Part shown: piece after piece, positions 47,343 through 59,063 of the stretch
Numbering within the stretch: position 1 is the first letter of the stretch
How the letters are laid out: each line of letters starts with the position of its first letter
Source: an uncultured Paracoccus sp.
GTDB lineage: Bacteria > Pseudomonadota > Alphaproteobacteria > Rhodobacterales > Rhodobacteraceae
DNA length: 64,000 nt
Assembly (NCBI RefSeq): GCF_937873615.1
Contig: NZ_CALMYP010000015.1
Span: forward strand, 124,001 to 188,000
Direction of reading: 5' to 3'
Translations under genes and position numbers: made by a program
The notes under the pieces: model-generated
Databases searched by the model: none
The model's input: only the letters and a program-made list of their open reading frames with translations
What the model was told of the DNA's origin: nothing

Positions 47343-49229
47343 TCAGAACGTTCTTCGCAGTGCGAGCCAGGCGCGGATCTTGCGATGGCTGCCGTCCTGA
47401 TCGTCGCCGTTGCGTGACGGGTTGCGGGTATCTTCGATGGCATTCGGGTTCTGCCCGAGCCGCCGCGCGAGTGTCAGATCAGCCGCCCAGCCTTTGGGGC
47501 TGGACCAGGACACCGTCGCGCCGACCCCTTTCAGTTGATAGCTGTCGGGTTCTCCGAGGGTGGTGCGGTCTGCGATCCATCCGTGATCGTAGAAGCCGGA
47601 AACTGCCCAATCCCGATTGATCTGGTATTTCAGTTCAAGGTTCAGGACAGCGCCAGAGGGACCGTCGCCCTCTCCGATCGGATAGGCGCGTACGCCATTG
47701 CGGCCGCCAAGGAAAAACTCCTCAACATCGTCGAGGCCTTCTGGCCCCTTTTGCGCCGAGAGGTGGGCCGAAACCAGTGTCCGGTCATTGACATATTGCT
47801 CTCGACTCAGATTGAGGCGCCAGATGCCGAAGTTGTCTTCGATGAAGCTACCGGCGTCCGTGCCCTTGGTCTTGCCATGTGTAAAGCTCAGCGCCGCGCG
47901 GGTCGTGCCTCCGCCGTGAAGGTCATCTTGCCAGAAGCCGTCCAGCCCGATGCTGGCGCGGGTGACGTGATAGTCCGAGACCGTATCGCTGCGCACCTTG
48001 TTCGTCAGATCGTCGCGCCCGGCCGACAGCGTCAGGTTGATGTTGCGTTGCCGACTGAGCACCAGCGGAATTATCGCGCCGATGTTGCGGGTCAGGCTAC
48101 GACCGTTGGGGTCAAGCTCGACCAGGTCCTTCTCTGTCACCTCGTAATCCAGATAGCCCAGGTCGGCCCAGACACTGGCACCCCGTACCCCCACAGGGAC
48201 CGAATAGCGAAGCTGAACGTCCGGACTACCCTCGGTCGCGGTCAGGCGTGCGAGCAACAGGTCGCCGCGGCGCAGCGGGCTGTAAAGACCAAGCTGGGCG
48301 CTGGCCCTTGCTTCGCCGACCGAACGGGAACCGAAATTGTCGAGCGACAGGTCCGCAGTCCACGGTTTCTCGTCCACCGCAGTCAGCAGCAGCACCGTGT
48401 CATTCGGTGCCTGCCCCGGTGCAAGCGCGCCGCTGAGCCTGACGCCATAATGCCCATTCGCGATCAGTAGCGGCTTGTCCAGCGCTTCCGGGCGCAGCGG
48501 CGTGCCCGGCGGGACATTGCCGTCAAACACCCGCTGGATGATTTCGGGCCGAACCCGCGTCGGCGGCGTTCCCTCAAAGGCAAGGCCGGCATATCGCGCC
48601 TCCTGCACCTCAAGCAGGACGCGGCCGCCCACAACTTCCTGCGGCGGCACAATGACGCGGGCGACATAGCCGTTTTCGGCGTAGTAAGCCTCGATCATGC
48701 GAGCGGCGCGGTTGATCTGTGGAAGGCTAACCGCGCGGCCGGTAACCTCTGCCAGCACGCCGCGAAGCTTTGGCGTATCGAACAGACGATTACCCCTGAA
48801 CTGCCACTCCGACAGATATAGCGTCGGGGCTTTGGGATCGTCTGGAATGTCCGCGACCATATCGACAGAAATCCCCGGCAGCACGACGGAGCCGGTATTC
48901 GCGTTCTGTGGCGAAGGGGGCAACGGCTCCAGCGTATCGGCTTGCCGTTGCAGTTTGCCGGCATTCGCAGCAATGGCCTGCGCAAGCGCCGACCCGCCGG
49001 GCATCGCGATCAATCCGCATGCGAGCATCATCGCGATCCACCGGGATCGGCTGCGGCAGGCATTTCTGGCAGGTCTGTCAGGCCGATCTTGCTTGCGATT
49101 CTCCTTGCGGTAAGCAGAAGCCCCCTGATGAACGGACCTGTTCGAGCTATTCTTGGTCAATGCCATCCCTTCGTCTTTGTCTTCGGCGTTCTGCACAGCC
49201 GCACAGATTTCTTGCCCCGTAGTCTTCAT
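47343..49229 (-). CDS. TpsB outer-membrane transporter (ShlB/FhaC/HecB family)
   Basis: 628 aa from ATG 49229; ATG 49169 (MALTKNSSN) is an alternative, neither having a good ribosome site. A long basic n-region precedes a signal peptide (WIAMMLACGLIAMPGGSALA). POTRA domains: LYLSEWQFRGNRLFDTPKLR and AYYAENGYVARVIVPPQEV, GGRVLLEV. The C-terminal part is a 16-strand barrel with FLGGRNGVRAYPIGEGDG (usual VRGY reads VRAY) and an aromatic end LALRRTF. It exports the TpsA protein encoded 131 nt downstream on the same strand. Confidence 0.92.
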   Translation of the reverse strand: MKTTGQEICAAVQNAEDKDEGMALTKNSSNRSVHQGASAYRKENRKQDRPDRPARNACRSRSRWIAMMLACGLIAMPGGSALAQAIAANAGKLQRQADTLEPLPPSPQNANTGSVVLPGISVDMVADIPDDPKAPTLYLSEWQFRGNRLFDTPKLRGVLAEVTGRAVSLPQINRAARMIEAYYAENGYVARVIVPPQEVVGGRVLLEVQEARYAGLAFEGTPPTRVRPEIIQRVFDGNVPPGTPLRPEALDKPLLIANGHYGVRLSGALAPGQAPNDTVLLLTAVDEKPWTADLSLDNFGSRSVGEARASAQLGLYSPLRRGDLLLARLTATEGSPDVQLRYSVPVGVRGASVWADLGYLDYEVTEKDLVELDPNGRSLTRNIGAIIPLVLSRQRNINLTLSAGRDDLTNKVRSDTVSDYHVTRASIGLDGFWQDDLHGGGTTRAALSFTHGKTKGTDAGSFIEDNFGIWRLNLSREQYVNDRTLVSAHLSAQKGPEGLDDVEEFFLGGRNGVRAYPIGEGDGPSGAVLNLELKYQINRDWAVSGFYDHGWIADRTTLGEPDSYQLKGVGATVSWSSPKGWAADLTLARRLGQNPNAIEDTRNPSRNGDDQDGSHRKIRAWLALRRTF

Positions 49230-49660
49230 CACGCTGCGACCACCCTGGCGTTGCCCCCCACTGAGCCGGGTGCTTGAGAGAACCAACCACAAACTCGTTA
49301 AGATTCTCCTGATTGCGGCTCGCGGTCGGCCATGGCGTTCACGCGACAAGAAGTCGACCGACGACGCAGCCTTCGGAAGGGTGCTTGCGATCCTGCAGCA
49401 CAAACATCTGCGCGACTCCTGCACTGGAATTCTCTACGGCGTGGGCAACCCGGCAGGTGCCGAGCGACAGCCCCATGATACAACCATTCGAAGGTTAAGA
49501 ATCTGTTAATAAAATAAAAATTTAAGTAGATCGGCCAGCGGAGCCCGACCGCAGGAGGCAGAAGGCCTGCTGTCTGGTGGAGGTTCTGCTGACGGTTCTT
49601 CGCTGCCCCTGTTCATCCGCCGGCGGGGCAGAAAGCCGGATTTCCGGTTCGACTTGGCCG
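49230..49660. promoter_or_regulatory. Gene-free upstream region of the tpsBA operon
   Basis: About 430 nt with no supported gene. Positions 49490-49535 are strikingly AT-rich for this genome (for example ttaataaaataaaaattta), a plausible promoter or nucleoid-protein binding site. A 7-bp inverted repeat CTGCCCC (49603-49609) / GGGGCAG (49625-49631) lies just after the deacetylase stop and may end that transcript. No exact -35/-10 pair could be assigned. Confidence 0.45.
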
Positions 49661-50527
49661 TCAGCCGCAAGCGACCTTCGCCGGCCCGTCGCACAGCCGG
49701 CCAGCCAGACCCCCGGCGGGCACCAGCCCGGCGAGCTTGGCAGGCAGGCCGCGATTGCCGATCGTGTGCCATTGATGTTGGCGCAGTCGCCTTAGCAGCG
49801 ATTTGCGCAGGCCGAGGGGGCGCAAATCGGCGGCGCTCAGGCGGAATGCGCCGCCCGAGACGAATTCGTAGGGGTGCAGGTAAACATGCGGGGCGAAGCC
49901 AGCCGCCTCGGCCTGGGTCAACAGGCTGCGACCGACCCATCCCGGGAACAGTTTCAGATAGCTGCCACCCAGCCTGAGCCGCCGTCCCGCGATCCTGCCG
50001 GTGAAGATCGGCAGAATCTGCAGTGTTTCCAATCCGCACAAGCGGCGCCACGCTTCGACGTCGTTCAGGTTGCCGGTCGGGAAAGAGCTGTCATAGCGAA
50101 ACACCTCCTCGACGGCGCGATATTGTTCTGCACCCTGCCTGTCGATGCGGAACTTCGGTGCCCGAAAGCCCCGGACTGGCTGGCCCGAGGCATCCTGCAA
50201 TATGTCGCGGGCTCGCTTGAGCATGTCGCGGACGGTGCCGATCTGCTGGTGGTCCATCTCGTCATGGAAGTAGTAGTGGCAGCAGACTTCGTGCCCGTCC
50301 GCAGCGATGCGTGCGATCAGGTCCGGCGCCTGACTGGCAAGGATGCCCGTGCAGAAGAAAGTCGCGTGGCGCCCCCGCGGCCCGCCATGCCTGGCCAGAA
50401 AGCCGTCGATCTGTTCATAGCTGTGCCAGAGCGCATCAAGGCGCAGCGGCCCGGTTTCCCACAACCCGAGATCCCGCTTCTGGTCATGGGCAACATCCTC
50501 GAAGTCGATGCTGAGATGCAGGCTCAT
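49661..50527 (-). CDS. Polysaccharide deacetylase (NodB-fold) family protein
   Basis: 288 aa. The catalytic/metal Asp is in SIDFED (residues 6-11), and the zinc histidines are H84 and H88 in CCHYYFH, aligned with the SHGYSH motif of PEP-CTERM/XrtA-associated deacetylases. GFRAPKFRID follows as motif 3, and YLHPYEF near residue 220 as the later His motif. It would remove N-acetyl groups from a polysaccharide or lipo-oligosaccharide. No signal peptide, so it is probably cytoplasmic. ATG overlaps the carbamoyltransferase stop (ATGA). Confidence 0.88.
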   Translation of the reverse strand: MSLHLSIDFEDVAHDQKRDLGLWETGPLRLDALWHSYEQIDGFLARHGGPRGRHATFFCTGILASQAPDLIARIAADGHEVCCHYYFHDEMDHQQIGTVRDMLKRARDILQDASGQPVRGFRAPKFRIDRQGAEQYRAVEEVFRYDSSFPTGNLNDVEAWRRLCGLETLQILPIFTGRIAGRRLRLGGSYLKLFPGWVGRSLLTQAEAAGFAPHVYLHPYEFVSGGAFRLSAADLRPLGLRKSLLRRLRQHQWHTIGNRGLPAKLAGLVPAGGLAGRLCDGPAKVACG

Positions 50528-52257
50528 GAAAGATCGCCCCTTTCGACGATATGATCCCCGATCACCAGGGCATCGACACCCGATGCGGCGAAGGTTGCCA
50601 GCGCGTGTTCGGGTGAATAGACGATGGGCTCCTGAATGTTGAAGGACGTGTTCAGCAGCACCGGGATGCCGGTGATCTCGCCAAAACGGGCGATAAGCGC
50701 GTGATAGCGTCGATGCGCATCGGCTGAGACCGTATGGACCCGCGCCGTGCCGTCGACATGGGTAATCGCCGGCACCCGGTCGCCCCGGACCTTGGCGACG
50801 ATATTCATATAGGGGCTATCCTGCCCGATCTGGAAAAACTCGCTGGCCGCCTCTGCCGTGGTCGAGGGCGCGAAGGGGCGAAACAGTTCCCGCTTCTTGA
50901 TCTTGTCGTTCAGGGCATCGCGGATTTCGTCGCGACGCGGATCGGCAAGGAACGAGCGCGCGCCGAGCGCCCTTGGCCCGAACTCGGCACGACCCTGGAA
51001 CCAGGCGATCAGCTTGCCCTCTGACAGCATGGCGGCAGTGCGATGGATCAACTCGGCCTCGGGCAGGGCGGGCGGAACGCTGTGGCAGCGTGCGGCAAGG
51101 GCTGTGGCGATGGTATCCGCATCGAAAGCCCGACCGAGATAGGGGCTGCGCACCGTCTGGCGATCCGCCGGGACTTGCAGCGCCGCCAGTGCCGCACCGA
51201 TGGCACAGCCGGCATCGTGCGGCGCGGGCGGGATAATGATCTCGTCAAAGGTGCCGGCTTTCAAAAGTTGACCGTTTGCGGTCACGTTCAGCGCGCAACC
51301 GCCCGAGAGCACCAGCCGGCGAAGCTGCGGATAAGCGTCGCGGGCCGGTTGCAGCACATGCTGCAAGGCGGCCTCGAAAGCTGCCTGGACGCTGGCGGCG
51401 AGGTCGATATGGGCCTGGCTCGGCGCTTCGTCGGGTTGGCGGGGCGGGCCGAACAACTCGGCCAGGCGGGGATGAAAATGACCTTCCAGCGCGGCGTGAT
51501 AATCACAAACCTTCGTGTCCAGATCGTAGCTGCCGCCGGGCTGCAGACGCAATATCTCGTCAAGGATAACCTTCGACCATATCGGCGTGCCATATGGCGC
51601 CAGCCCCATCATCTTGTATTCGCCCTCAAGCATCCGGAACCCCAGAAAGCCGGTGAAGGTCGAATAGAAATGTCCCAGGGAATTTGGCCAGCGATGCCGG
51701 CTCAGCACCTTGCGTTCACCCTTAGTCAGGACCGAAAGCACCGTGGAATGTGCTTCCCCGCCGCCGTCATAGGACAGCGAGACGCAATCGGGCCAGTCGC
51801 GCATCGCTTCCGCGTAAAGCTGGTGCGACAGGTGGTGGTCGATGTAATGCAACCTGGCCTCGGTCGGGCCATGTTCGGCGGTCAGGATGCGGCGAAGCCG
51901 GAACAGATCGCCCCAAGAGCCGTTGCGGCCCCCGTCCTGCGTCTGGGCCGGGGCGAACATGTCGCGGATGCGGCTGGCGATGGCGCGCCGGGCGCGGGCG
52001 CTGCCGGTGATTTTCCGCAGGCTGCCGCTCATCCGCGTGCCCATGCGCCAGGGCTGCCAATAGACCGCGACGGCATCCAGATCCGACAGGCTTATGCCGG
52101 CGATATCAAGCACTTCCGAAATGGCCAGATGCGGGAAGCTGCCGTCGTTCTTGACCCGGCTCAGCCGCTCGTTCTCGACAGCGGCGATGAGCTTTCCATC
52201 ACCGAACAGGGCTGCCGCGCTGTTGTCCATTGTCGCGAGACCAAGAGTATAGCGCAT
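50524..52257 (-). CDS. Carbamoyltransferase, NodU/CmcH/TobZ family
   Basis: 577 aa from MRYTLGLATMDNSAAALF; the frame extends 47 codons further without family match. Kae1-like N-domain: LIAAVENERLSRVKND, and the metal site IDHHLSHQLYAEA. C-terminal YrdC-like domain: WFQGRAEFGPRALGARSFLADPR and KKRELFRPFAPS. The family uses carbamoyl phosphate and ATP to carbamoylate hydroxyls in Nod factors, antibiotics or glycans. Paired with a NodB-type deacetylase, a surface glycan is the likely target. Divergent from the DUF2254 gene. Confidence 0.92.
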   Translation of the reverse strand: MRYTLGLATMDNSAAALFGDGKLIAAVENERLSRVKNDGSFPHLAISEVLDIAGISLSDLDAVAVYWQPWRMGTRMSGSLRKITGSARARRAIASRIRDMFAPAQTQDGGRNGSWGDLFRLRRILTAEHGPTEARLHYIDHHLSHQLYAEAMRDWPDCVSLSYDGGGEAHSTVLSVLTKGERKVLSRHRWPNSLGHFYSTFTGFLGFRMLEGEYKMMGLAPYGTPIWSKVILDEILRLQPGGSYDLDTKVCDYHAALEGHFHPRLAELFGPPRQPDEAPSQAHIDLAASVQAAFEAALQHVLQPARDAYPQLRRLVLSGGCALNVTANGQLLKAGTFDEIIIPPAPHDAGCAIGAALAALQVPADRQTVRSPYLGRAFDADTIATALAARCHSVPPALPEAELIHRTAAMLSEGKLIAWFQGRAEFGPRALGARSFLADPRRDEIRDALNDKIKKRELFRPFAPSTTAEAASEFFQIGQDSPYMNIVAKVRGDRVPAITHVDGTARVHTVSADAHRRYHALIARFGEITGIPVLLNTSFNIQEPIVYSPEHALATFAASGVDALVIGDHIVERGDLS

Positions 52258-52424
52258 GTTCGTTCCTGTGCCAGTCCAGCATTGATGCGGGTATCCCCAA
52301 GGTATGCAAGGCTTGGCGGCTGGTGCCAAGGCCGGATGCAGGGGCGGGTGCCTCTCGCACTTGCAATATTCGGCGTATGCCGCAAACAAGGTTGGCATGG
52401 AACGCGGCGCGGAATGGATGGCTG

Positions 52425-53657
52425 ATGAAAGACTGGCTTGAGACCGGATGGGTTCTGCGCTTGCGAGAGCAACTGCGCAAGATGTGGGTGCGTGTCATCC
52501 TTTACAGCCTGGCCGGCGTGGCCTTGGCGTTGGTCGCGCCGCTGTTCGGACCTGTCCTTCATTATATCCCGAAGATCGACCTTGCTGCCGGCTCGGTCGA
52601 TGCGCTGCTGAATATCATCGCGACAACGATGCTGGCGGTCACCACCTTCTCCATGTCGATCATCGTCGGGGCCTATGGATCGGCGACCTCCAACGCGACC
52701 CCGCGCGCGACCCGCTTGCTGGAGGAGGACCGCACAGCGCAGAACGCGGTGTCGATCTTCATTGGTTCGTTCCTGTTCAGCATTGTCGGGATCGTCGGCC
52801 TCTCTGCCGGTTTCTATCCGGGCGATGCGCGAGTCCTTCTGTTTGTCGCGACACTGGGTGATATCGCGCTGATTGCCTGGGCTCTCGTTCGCTGGGTCAG
52901 CCACCTGAACGAGTTTGGAAGAATGAGCGATATCATCAGCCGGATCGAACGGGCGTCCTTGCGCCCGGCGCAAAAATATCGCGACCGGCCGGCACTTGGG
53001 GCTGTTCCCCAAGCTGATGCCCTGCCCGAAGGGCTGCCGCTTGTGGCATCGGATCTCTCTGGATATGTGCGCTATGTCGATGTCGAGGCCTTGCAGTTCA
53101 TCGCCGAACAGCTTGGCATCAAGGTCGAGATTCGTCGGATGCCGGGAAAATACGTCCACCGGGGAGAGGCGCTGCTGCGATTGACCGATGCGGTCGACGA
53201 TGAAGGGGCTGCGGTCTTGCGCGCGGCTTTCGTGCTCGGGGAAGCGCGCAGCTTCGATCAGGATCTCGCCTATGGGCTGACAGTCCTTTGCGAAGTCGCC
53301 AGCAAGGCACTTTCTCCCGGCATCAACGACCCCGGCACTGCAATCGAAGTGCTGCGCGCAGGAACGCGTGTGCTTGAGGTGCTGCATGGGGAACATGACA
53401 AGCAGGCCGAAGTAACCTTTGACCTGGTCTACGCCCCGCCCCTGGACGCAGCAGAGGTCTATTCGGCATTCTTCGCACCCATCTCGCGTGATGGCGCGGC
53501 TCTTCTTGAGGTGCAGGAAACCTTGCTGGACTGTCTTGGCGCCGTGGAACGCTTCGGTGACAGCGTCGCTGCAAGACGAGAGATGGAGCGGGTCCGGCAA
53601 CGCGCCCGCGCCGCCTTGTCAGAAGTCTGGGAGCTGGAGGTTCTTTCCCGGTCCTGA
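52425..53657 (+). CDS. DUF2254 membrane protein
   Basis: 410 aa from MKDWLETGWV; an earlier in-frame ATG at 52377 is possible. N-terminal membrane helices: VILYSLAGVALALVAPLF, LLNIIATTMLAVTTFSMSII, AVSIFIGSFLFSIVGIVGL and VLLFVATLGDIALIAWALV. A soluble C-terminal half follows with the family block ALSPGINDPGTAIEVL. Function is unknown. Transcription ends at the hairpin after its stop. Confidence 0.88.
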   Translation: MKDWLETGWVLRLREQLRKMWVRVILYSLAGVALALVAPLFGPVLHYIPKIDLAAGSVDALLNIIATTMLAVTTFSMSIIVGAYGSATSNATPRATRLLEEDRTAQNAVSIFIGSFLFSIVGIVGLSAGFYPGDARVLLFVATLGDIALIAWALVRWVSHLNEFGRMSDIISRIERASLRPAQKYRDRPALGAVPQADALPEGLPLVASDLSGYVRYVDVEALQFIAEQLGIKVEIRRMPGKYVHRGEALLRLTDAVDDEGAAVLRAAFVLGEARSFDQDLAYGLTVLCEVASKALSPGINDPGTAIEVLRAGTRVLEVLHGEHDKQAEVTFDLVYAPPLDAAEVYSAFFAPISRDGAALLEVQETLLDCLGAVERFGDSVAARREMERVRQRARAALSEVWELEVLSRS

Positions 53658-53669
53658 TCCTGGGGGGAG

Positions 53670-53701
53670 GAGAGCGGCCGGTTGCGGCCGCCCTCTTGTT
53701 T
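53670..53701 (+). terminator. Rho-independent terminator after the DUF2254 gene
   Basis: GAGAGCGGCC (53670-53679) pairs with GGCCGCCCTC (53686-53695), one A-C mismatch, loop GGTTGC, followed by TTGTTT. It begins 12 nt after the stop. Confidence 0.75.
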
Positions 53702-53719
53702 CAGCGGTATTGCCTTGGA

Positions 53720-54313
53720 TCAGAAGCGGAAGGCCGCACGCAGCTGCACCAGGTCGGTATCCAGATCCAGCCCGTCGATGCCGTCGACATCGCTGAAGTC
53801 CTGCTTGGAATATTCCGCACCGATGGTGAAGCGTTCGTTGACCTTGAAGTCGCCGCCGATCCCGTAAGTGACATCGGTTTCCGAGATGTCATAGACGCCA
53901 GTATCCGCATCGAGCTTCGCCACACCCAGCGTGACATAGGGCATGAACCGGCCCATGTCATAACCTGCACGCGCGCGAAGGCGGGTCATGTCGCCCTTGT
54001 CTTCGATATCGTCGATATCCAGCCGGTTGTAATCCAGTTCGCCGCCCAGCACGAAGGTGCCGAAGTCATGCTGATAACCGGCATGAACACCGTAGGCGTC
54101 CATGTCAGGGCTCAGGTCGGTGCCGTCGCCCGAAAGTTCGAAAGAACCCGTGCCATATTGCGCACCAGCATAGAAGCCGGTCCAGTCCGAGGGATCGGCA
54201 GGCGCCACCACCGGAACGACGACCGGGGGCTGCTCGACCGGGGCGGTATAGCCGCCGGCAAGGGCCGAACCTGCGACAAGCGACGCCGCAACGGATGCAA
54301 GAACGAGTTTCAT
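53720..54313 (-). CDS. Outer-membrane beta-barrel protein (OmpA-like/opacity type)
   Basis: 197 aa from MKLVLASVAASLVAGSALAG (signal 1-19). After a Pro/Val-rich linker the sequence alternates in strand pairs: WTGFYAGAQYGTGSFEL, GVHAGYQHDFGTFVLGGELDY, YVTLGVAKLDA, FTIGAEYSKQDF, and ends in the insertion signal QLRAAFRF with terminal Phe. About eight strands are expected. GGAGAG precedes the ATG. Role unknown; probably a small surface barrel protein. Confidence 0.88.
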   Translation of the reverse strand: MKLVLASVAASLVAGSALAGGYTAPVEQPPVVVPVVAPADPSDWTGFYAGAQYGTGSFELSGDGTDLSPDMDAYGVHAGYQHDFGTFVLGGELDYNRLDIDDIEDKGDMTRLRARAGYDMGRFMPYVTLGVAKLDADTGVYDISETDVTYGIGGDFKVNERFTIGAEYSKQDFSDVDGIDGLDLDTDLVQLRAAFRF

Positions 54314-54635
54314 GAGTCTCTCCAATTCCTGAGCTTGATGCTCGGGAGGAGAGCTAGGATCGTCCCGGATCGAGATGAAGGCGCAACGGGGGCAGGCAGG
54401 CCGGAATCGTGTCGGTCCGGCAACCACGCAGAGGTGAGCTATTGTGAGTTGAACGCTTCTCGGACTACAAAAACTGATTTATTTCAATTGGTTGGGTTGA
54501 GATTAAGAATGCTCACGGACCCGATCATGCAAATTTGCTTCGGATTACGCAGCGTCGCAGCACTTGGCATCTGGCTTGCGCAATTGCCTGCCAAACCTGT
54601 CTGCGCCCGTGACGCTCGTTGTGCCTGCCTGCCAG
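54314..54635. promoter_or_regulatory. Upstream region of the beta-barrel gene
   Basis: No gene. On the minus strand a hairpin CCCGAGC-ATCAA-GCTCAGG (54347-54329, one G-T pair) lies just before the ribosome site of the barrel gene. An AT-rich tract at about 54463-54515 (for example tgatttatttcaattgg) is the likely promoter zone; I could not place exact boxes. Confidence 0.45.
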
Positions 54636-54842
54636 CTATGAGTTGAGCTGCCGCGCGCCGCCGCAATTTGATCCGCGCGTTGGCTGGACCGGCAGCGGAA
54701 GAGGCGCCGGCATCTGCGCATCGGGCGCGGCCTGTGCGTCCGGCGCGGGTGGCGGCGGTGTCGGGTCCGGCTCTGCCTGCTGCGCTATGGCGGATTGGCC
54801 GAGCAGGGCCGCGAAAACTGTCGGCAGGATAATGCGAAGCAT
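54636..54842 (-). CDS. Small secreted Pro-rich peptide
   Basis: 68 aa from MLRIILPTVFAALLGQSAIA; GGAAGG lies 7 nt before the ATG. The signal is cut near AIA-QQA; the mature ~48 residues are Pro/Ala/Asp-rich (EPDPTPPPPAPDAQA) with a single Cys in RGSNCGG. No family recognised. It follows the nrd operon terminator on the same strand. Confidence 0.6.
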   Translation of the reverse strand: MLRIILPTVFAALLGQSAIAQQAEPDPTPPPPAPDAQAAPDAQMPAPLPLPVQPTRGSNCGGARQLNS

Positions 54843-54939
54843 GTCGTTTTCCTTCCGTGAGAGGCAATGCACCCCCTGAGCATAGCCCCGAATCGCGATT
54901 TCACCAAAACCATGGTCCGCATTGCGGGTGTTGGGCATG

Positions 54940-54964
54940 AAAAAAGGCGCGCAGAAGCGCGCCT
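54940..54964 (-). terminator. Rho-independent terminator of the nrdHIEF operon
   Basis: Minus strand AGGCGCGC (54964-54957), loop TTCT, GCGCGCCT (54952-54945), followed by TTTTTC. It begins 22 nt after the nrdF stop. Confidence 0.93.
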
Positions 54965-54986
54965 GCTGAATCTTTTGGCTGTCAGA

Positions 54987-58104
<3,118 letters not shown>

Positions 58105-58123
<19 letters not shown>

Positions 58124-58521
58124 GTCTCTCTCCAGAATCGTTGAAGCCCGTCGGTGACGCGGGCGATATCTTCCTCGGTGCCGGCCAGCTCGAACCGATA
58201 GAGCAGCGGCACCTCGCATTTGCTGGCAATTCTTGCGCCGGCAGCGGCGTAGAACTGCCCGAAATTCCGATTCCCGCTGGCAATGACGCCGCGGATCAGC
58301 GCGCGCCGGGCAGGATCGTTCAGAAACTTGATAATCTGCGGATGGACGGCGCCACGGCCTTCCCCATCCGCATAGGTCGGAGAGATCAGCACATAGGGCT
58401 GATCGGGTGCCGGCATCGGCTCATCGGCGGAAACCGGGATGCGCAGCGCGTCCATCCCCAGCCGGGCGACGAATTTCGCCGTATTGCCCGAGCGGGAGGA
58501 ATAGAAGACGAGCTGCGCCAT
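58105..58521 (-). CDS. nrdI: Flavodoxin-like NrdI protein
   Basis: 138 aa. FMN phosphate loop [13 protein letters not shown] (6-18), [17 protein letters not shown] and IASGNRNFG are the NrdI pattern. It supplies oxidant for assembly of the Mn-tyrosyl radical in NrdF. Overlaps nrdE by 19 nt. Confidence 0.95.
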
Positions 58522-58554
58522 GGTCCCGGTGCCAATGCGGATGCCGCGCCGATA

Positions 58555-58776
58555 TCAGGAAAGCTGGCCGATCAGGTCCGGGCGGAAGCCCGACCAATGC
58601 GCATCGCCGGCAATGACGACCGGCGCCTGCCGATAGCCGAGGCCCGAGACATGGGCATAGGCGTCCTCGTCCTGGGTCAGGTCGACGACGGCGAATTCGA
58701 TGCCGCGCGCCTGAAGCGCACGGGTGGTCGCGGTGCACTGCACGCAGGCCGGCTTGCTGTAAACGGTGATGCTCAT
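58555..58776 (-). CDS. nrdH: Glutaredoxin-like NrdH
   Basis: 73 aa. Redox motif CVQC at 11-14, then the NrdH-type WSGFRPDLIGQL end. It is the electron donor to NrdE, reduced by thioredoxin reductase. First gene of the operon; a ~190-nt leader with hairpins precedes it. Confidence 0.95.
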   Translation of the reverse strand: MSITVYSKPACVQCTATTRALQARGIEFAVVDLTQDEDAYAHVSGLGYRQAPVVIAGDAHWSGFRPDLIGQLS

Positions 58777-58820
58777 TCGTCCCTCATACTGATTTCAGCA
58801 CCGGGCAGAACGAAATCGGT

Positions 58821-58839
58821 CGGAAAGCACAGCTTTCCG
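58821..58839 (-). other. Hairpin in the nrdH leader
   Basis: Perfect 8-bp stem CGGAAAGC / GCTTTCCG with a 3-nt loop, 45 nt before the nrdH start. A shorter stem AGGGG-5 nt-CCCCT lies near 58911-58926 and a CCATGG pair near 58849-58870. No known riboswitch class was recognised. Confidence 0.55.
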
Positions 58840-58967
58840 ATGACGCGCCCCATGGCCCCGGCACCATGGTTTCTTCTTGTTGCCCTGACACCTGTCCGCC
58901 GTGCGCTTCCGAGGGGTTCATCCCCTTCTCGCCGCGTATTTCAGGATCTCACCTGCTAAAGCCAGAG

Positions 58968-59014
58968 CCTAACCATCTTGTGTCGAATCGGCATAGTCTG
59001 TCAACATTTTGTAT
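58968..59014 (-). promoter_or_regulatory. nrdR box: Putative nrdHIEF promoter with two NrdR-box candidates
   Basis: Two 16-bp sites, 58968-58983 and 58999-59014, share AAnCATnTTGTnT and lie exactly 31 bp apart, about three helical turns as known for NrdR. On the minus strand TTGACA (59004-58999, -35) and a weak CAAGAT (58980-58975, -10) are spaced 18 nt, so the boxes cover the promoter. The first box matches the left NrdR half poorly. Confidence 0.55.
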
Positions 59015-59063
59015 GATGCTTTAATGAACTATCTAGGGCTTGACAGCTATGCGCGATTATGAG

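Noticed and set aside
39280-47343. Contact-dependent inhibition (CdiA) reading of the exoprotein
   Set aside because: No VENN-type motif, no nuclease-like C-terminus, and no small immunity gene after it; IS fragments follow instead.
58777-58967. Cobalamin riboswitch before nrdH
   Set aside because: The conserved B12-box and core segments could not be found in either strand.
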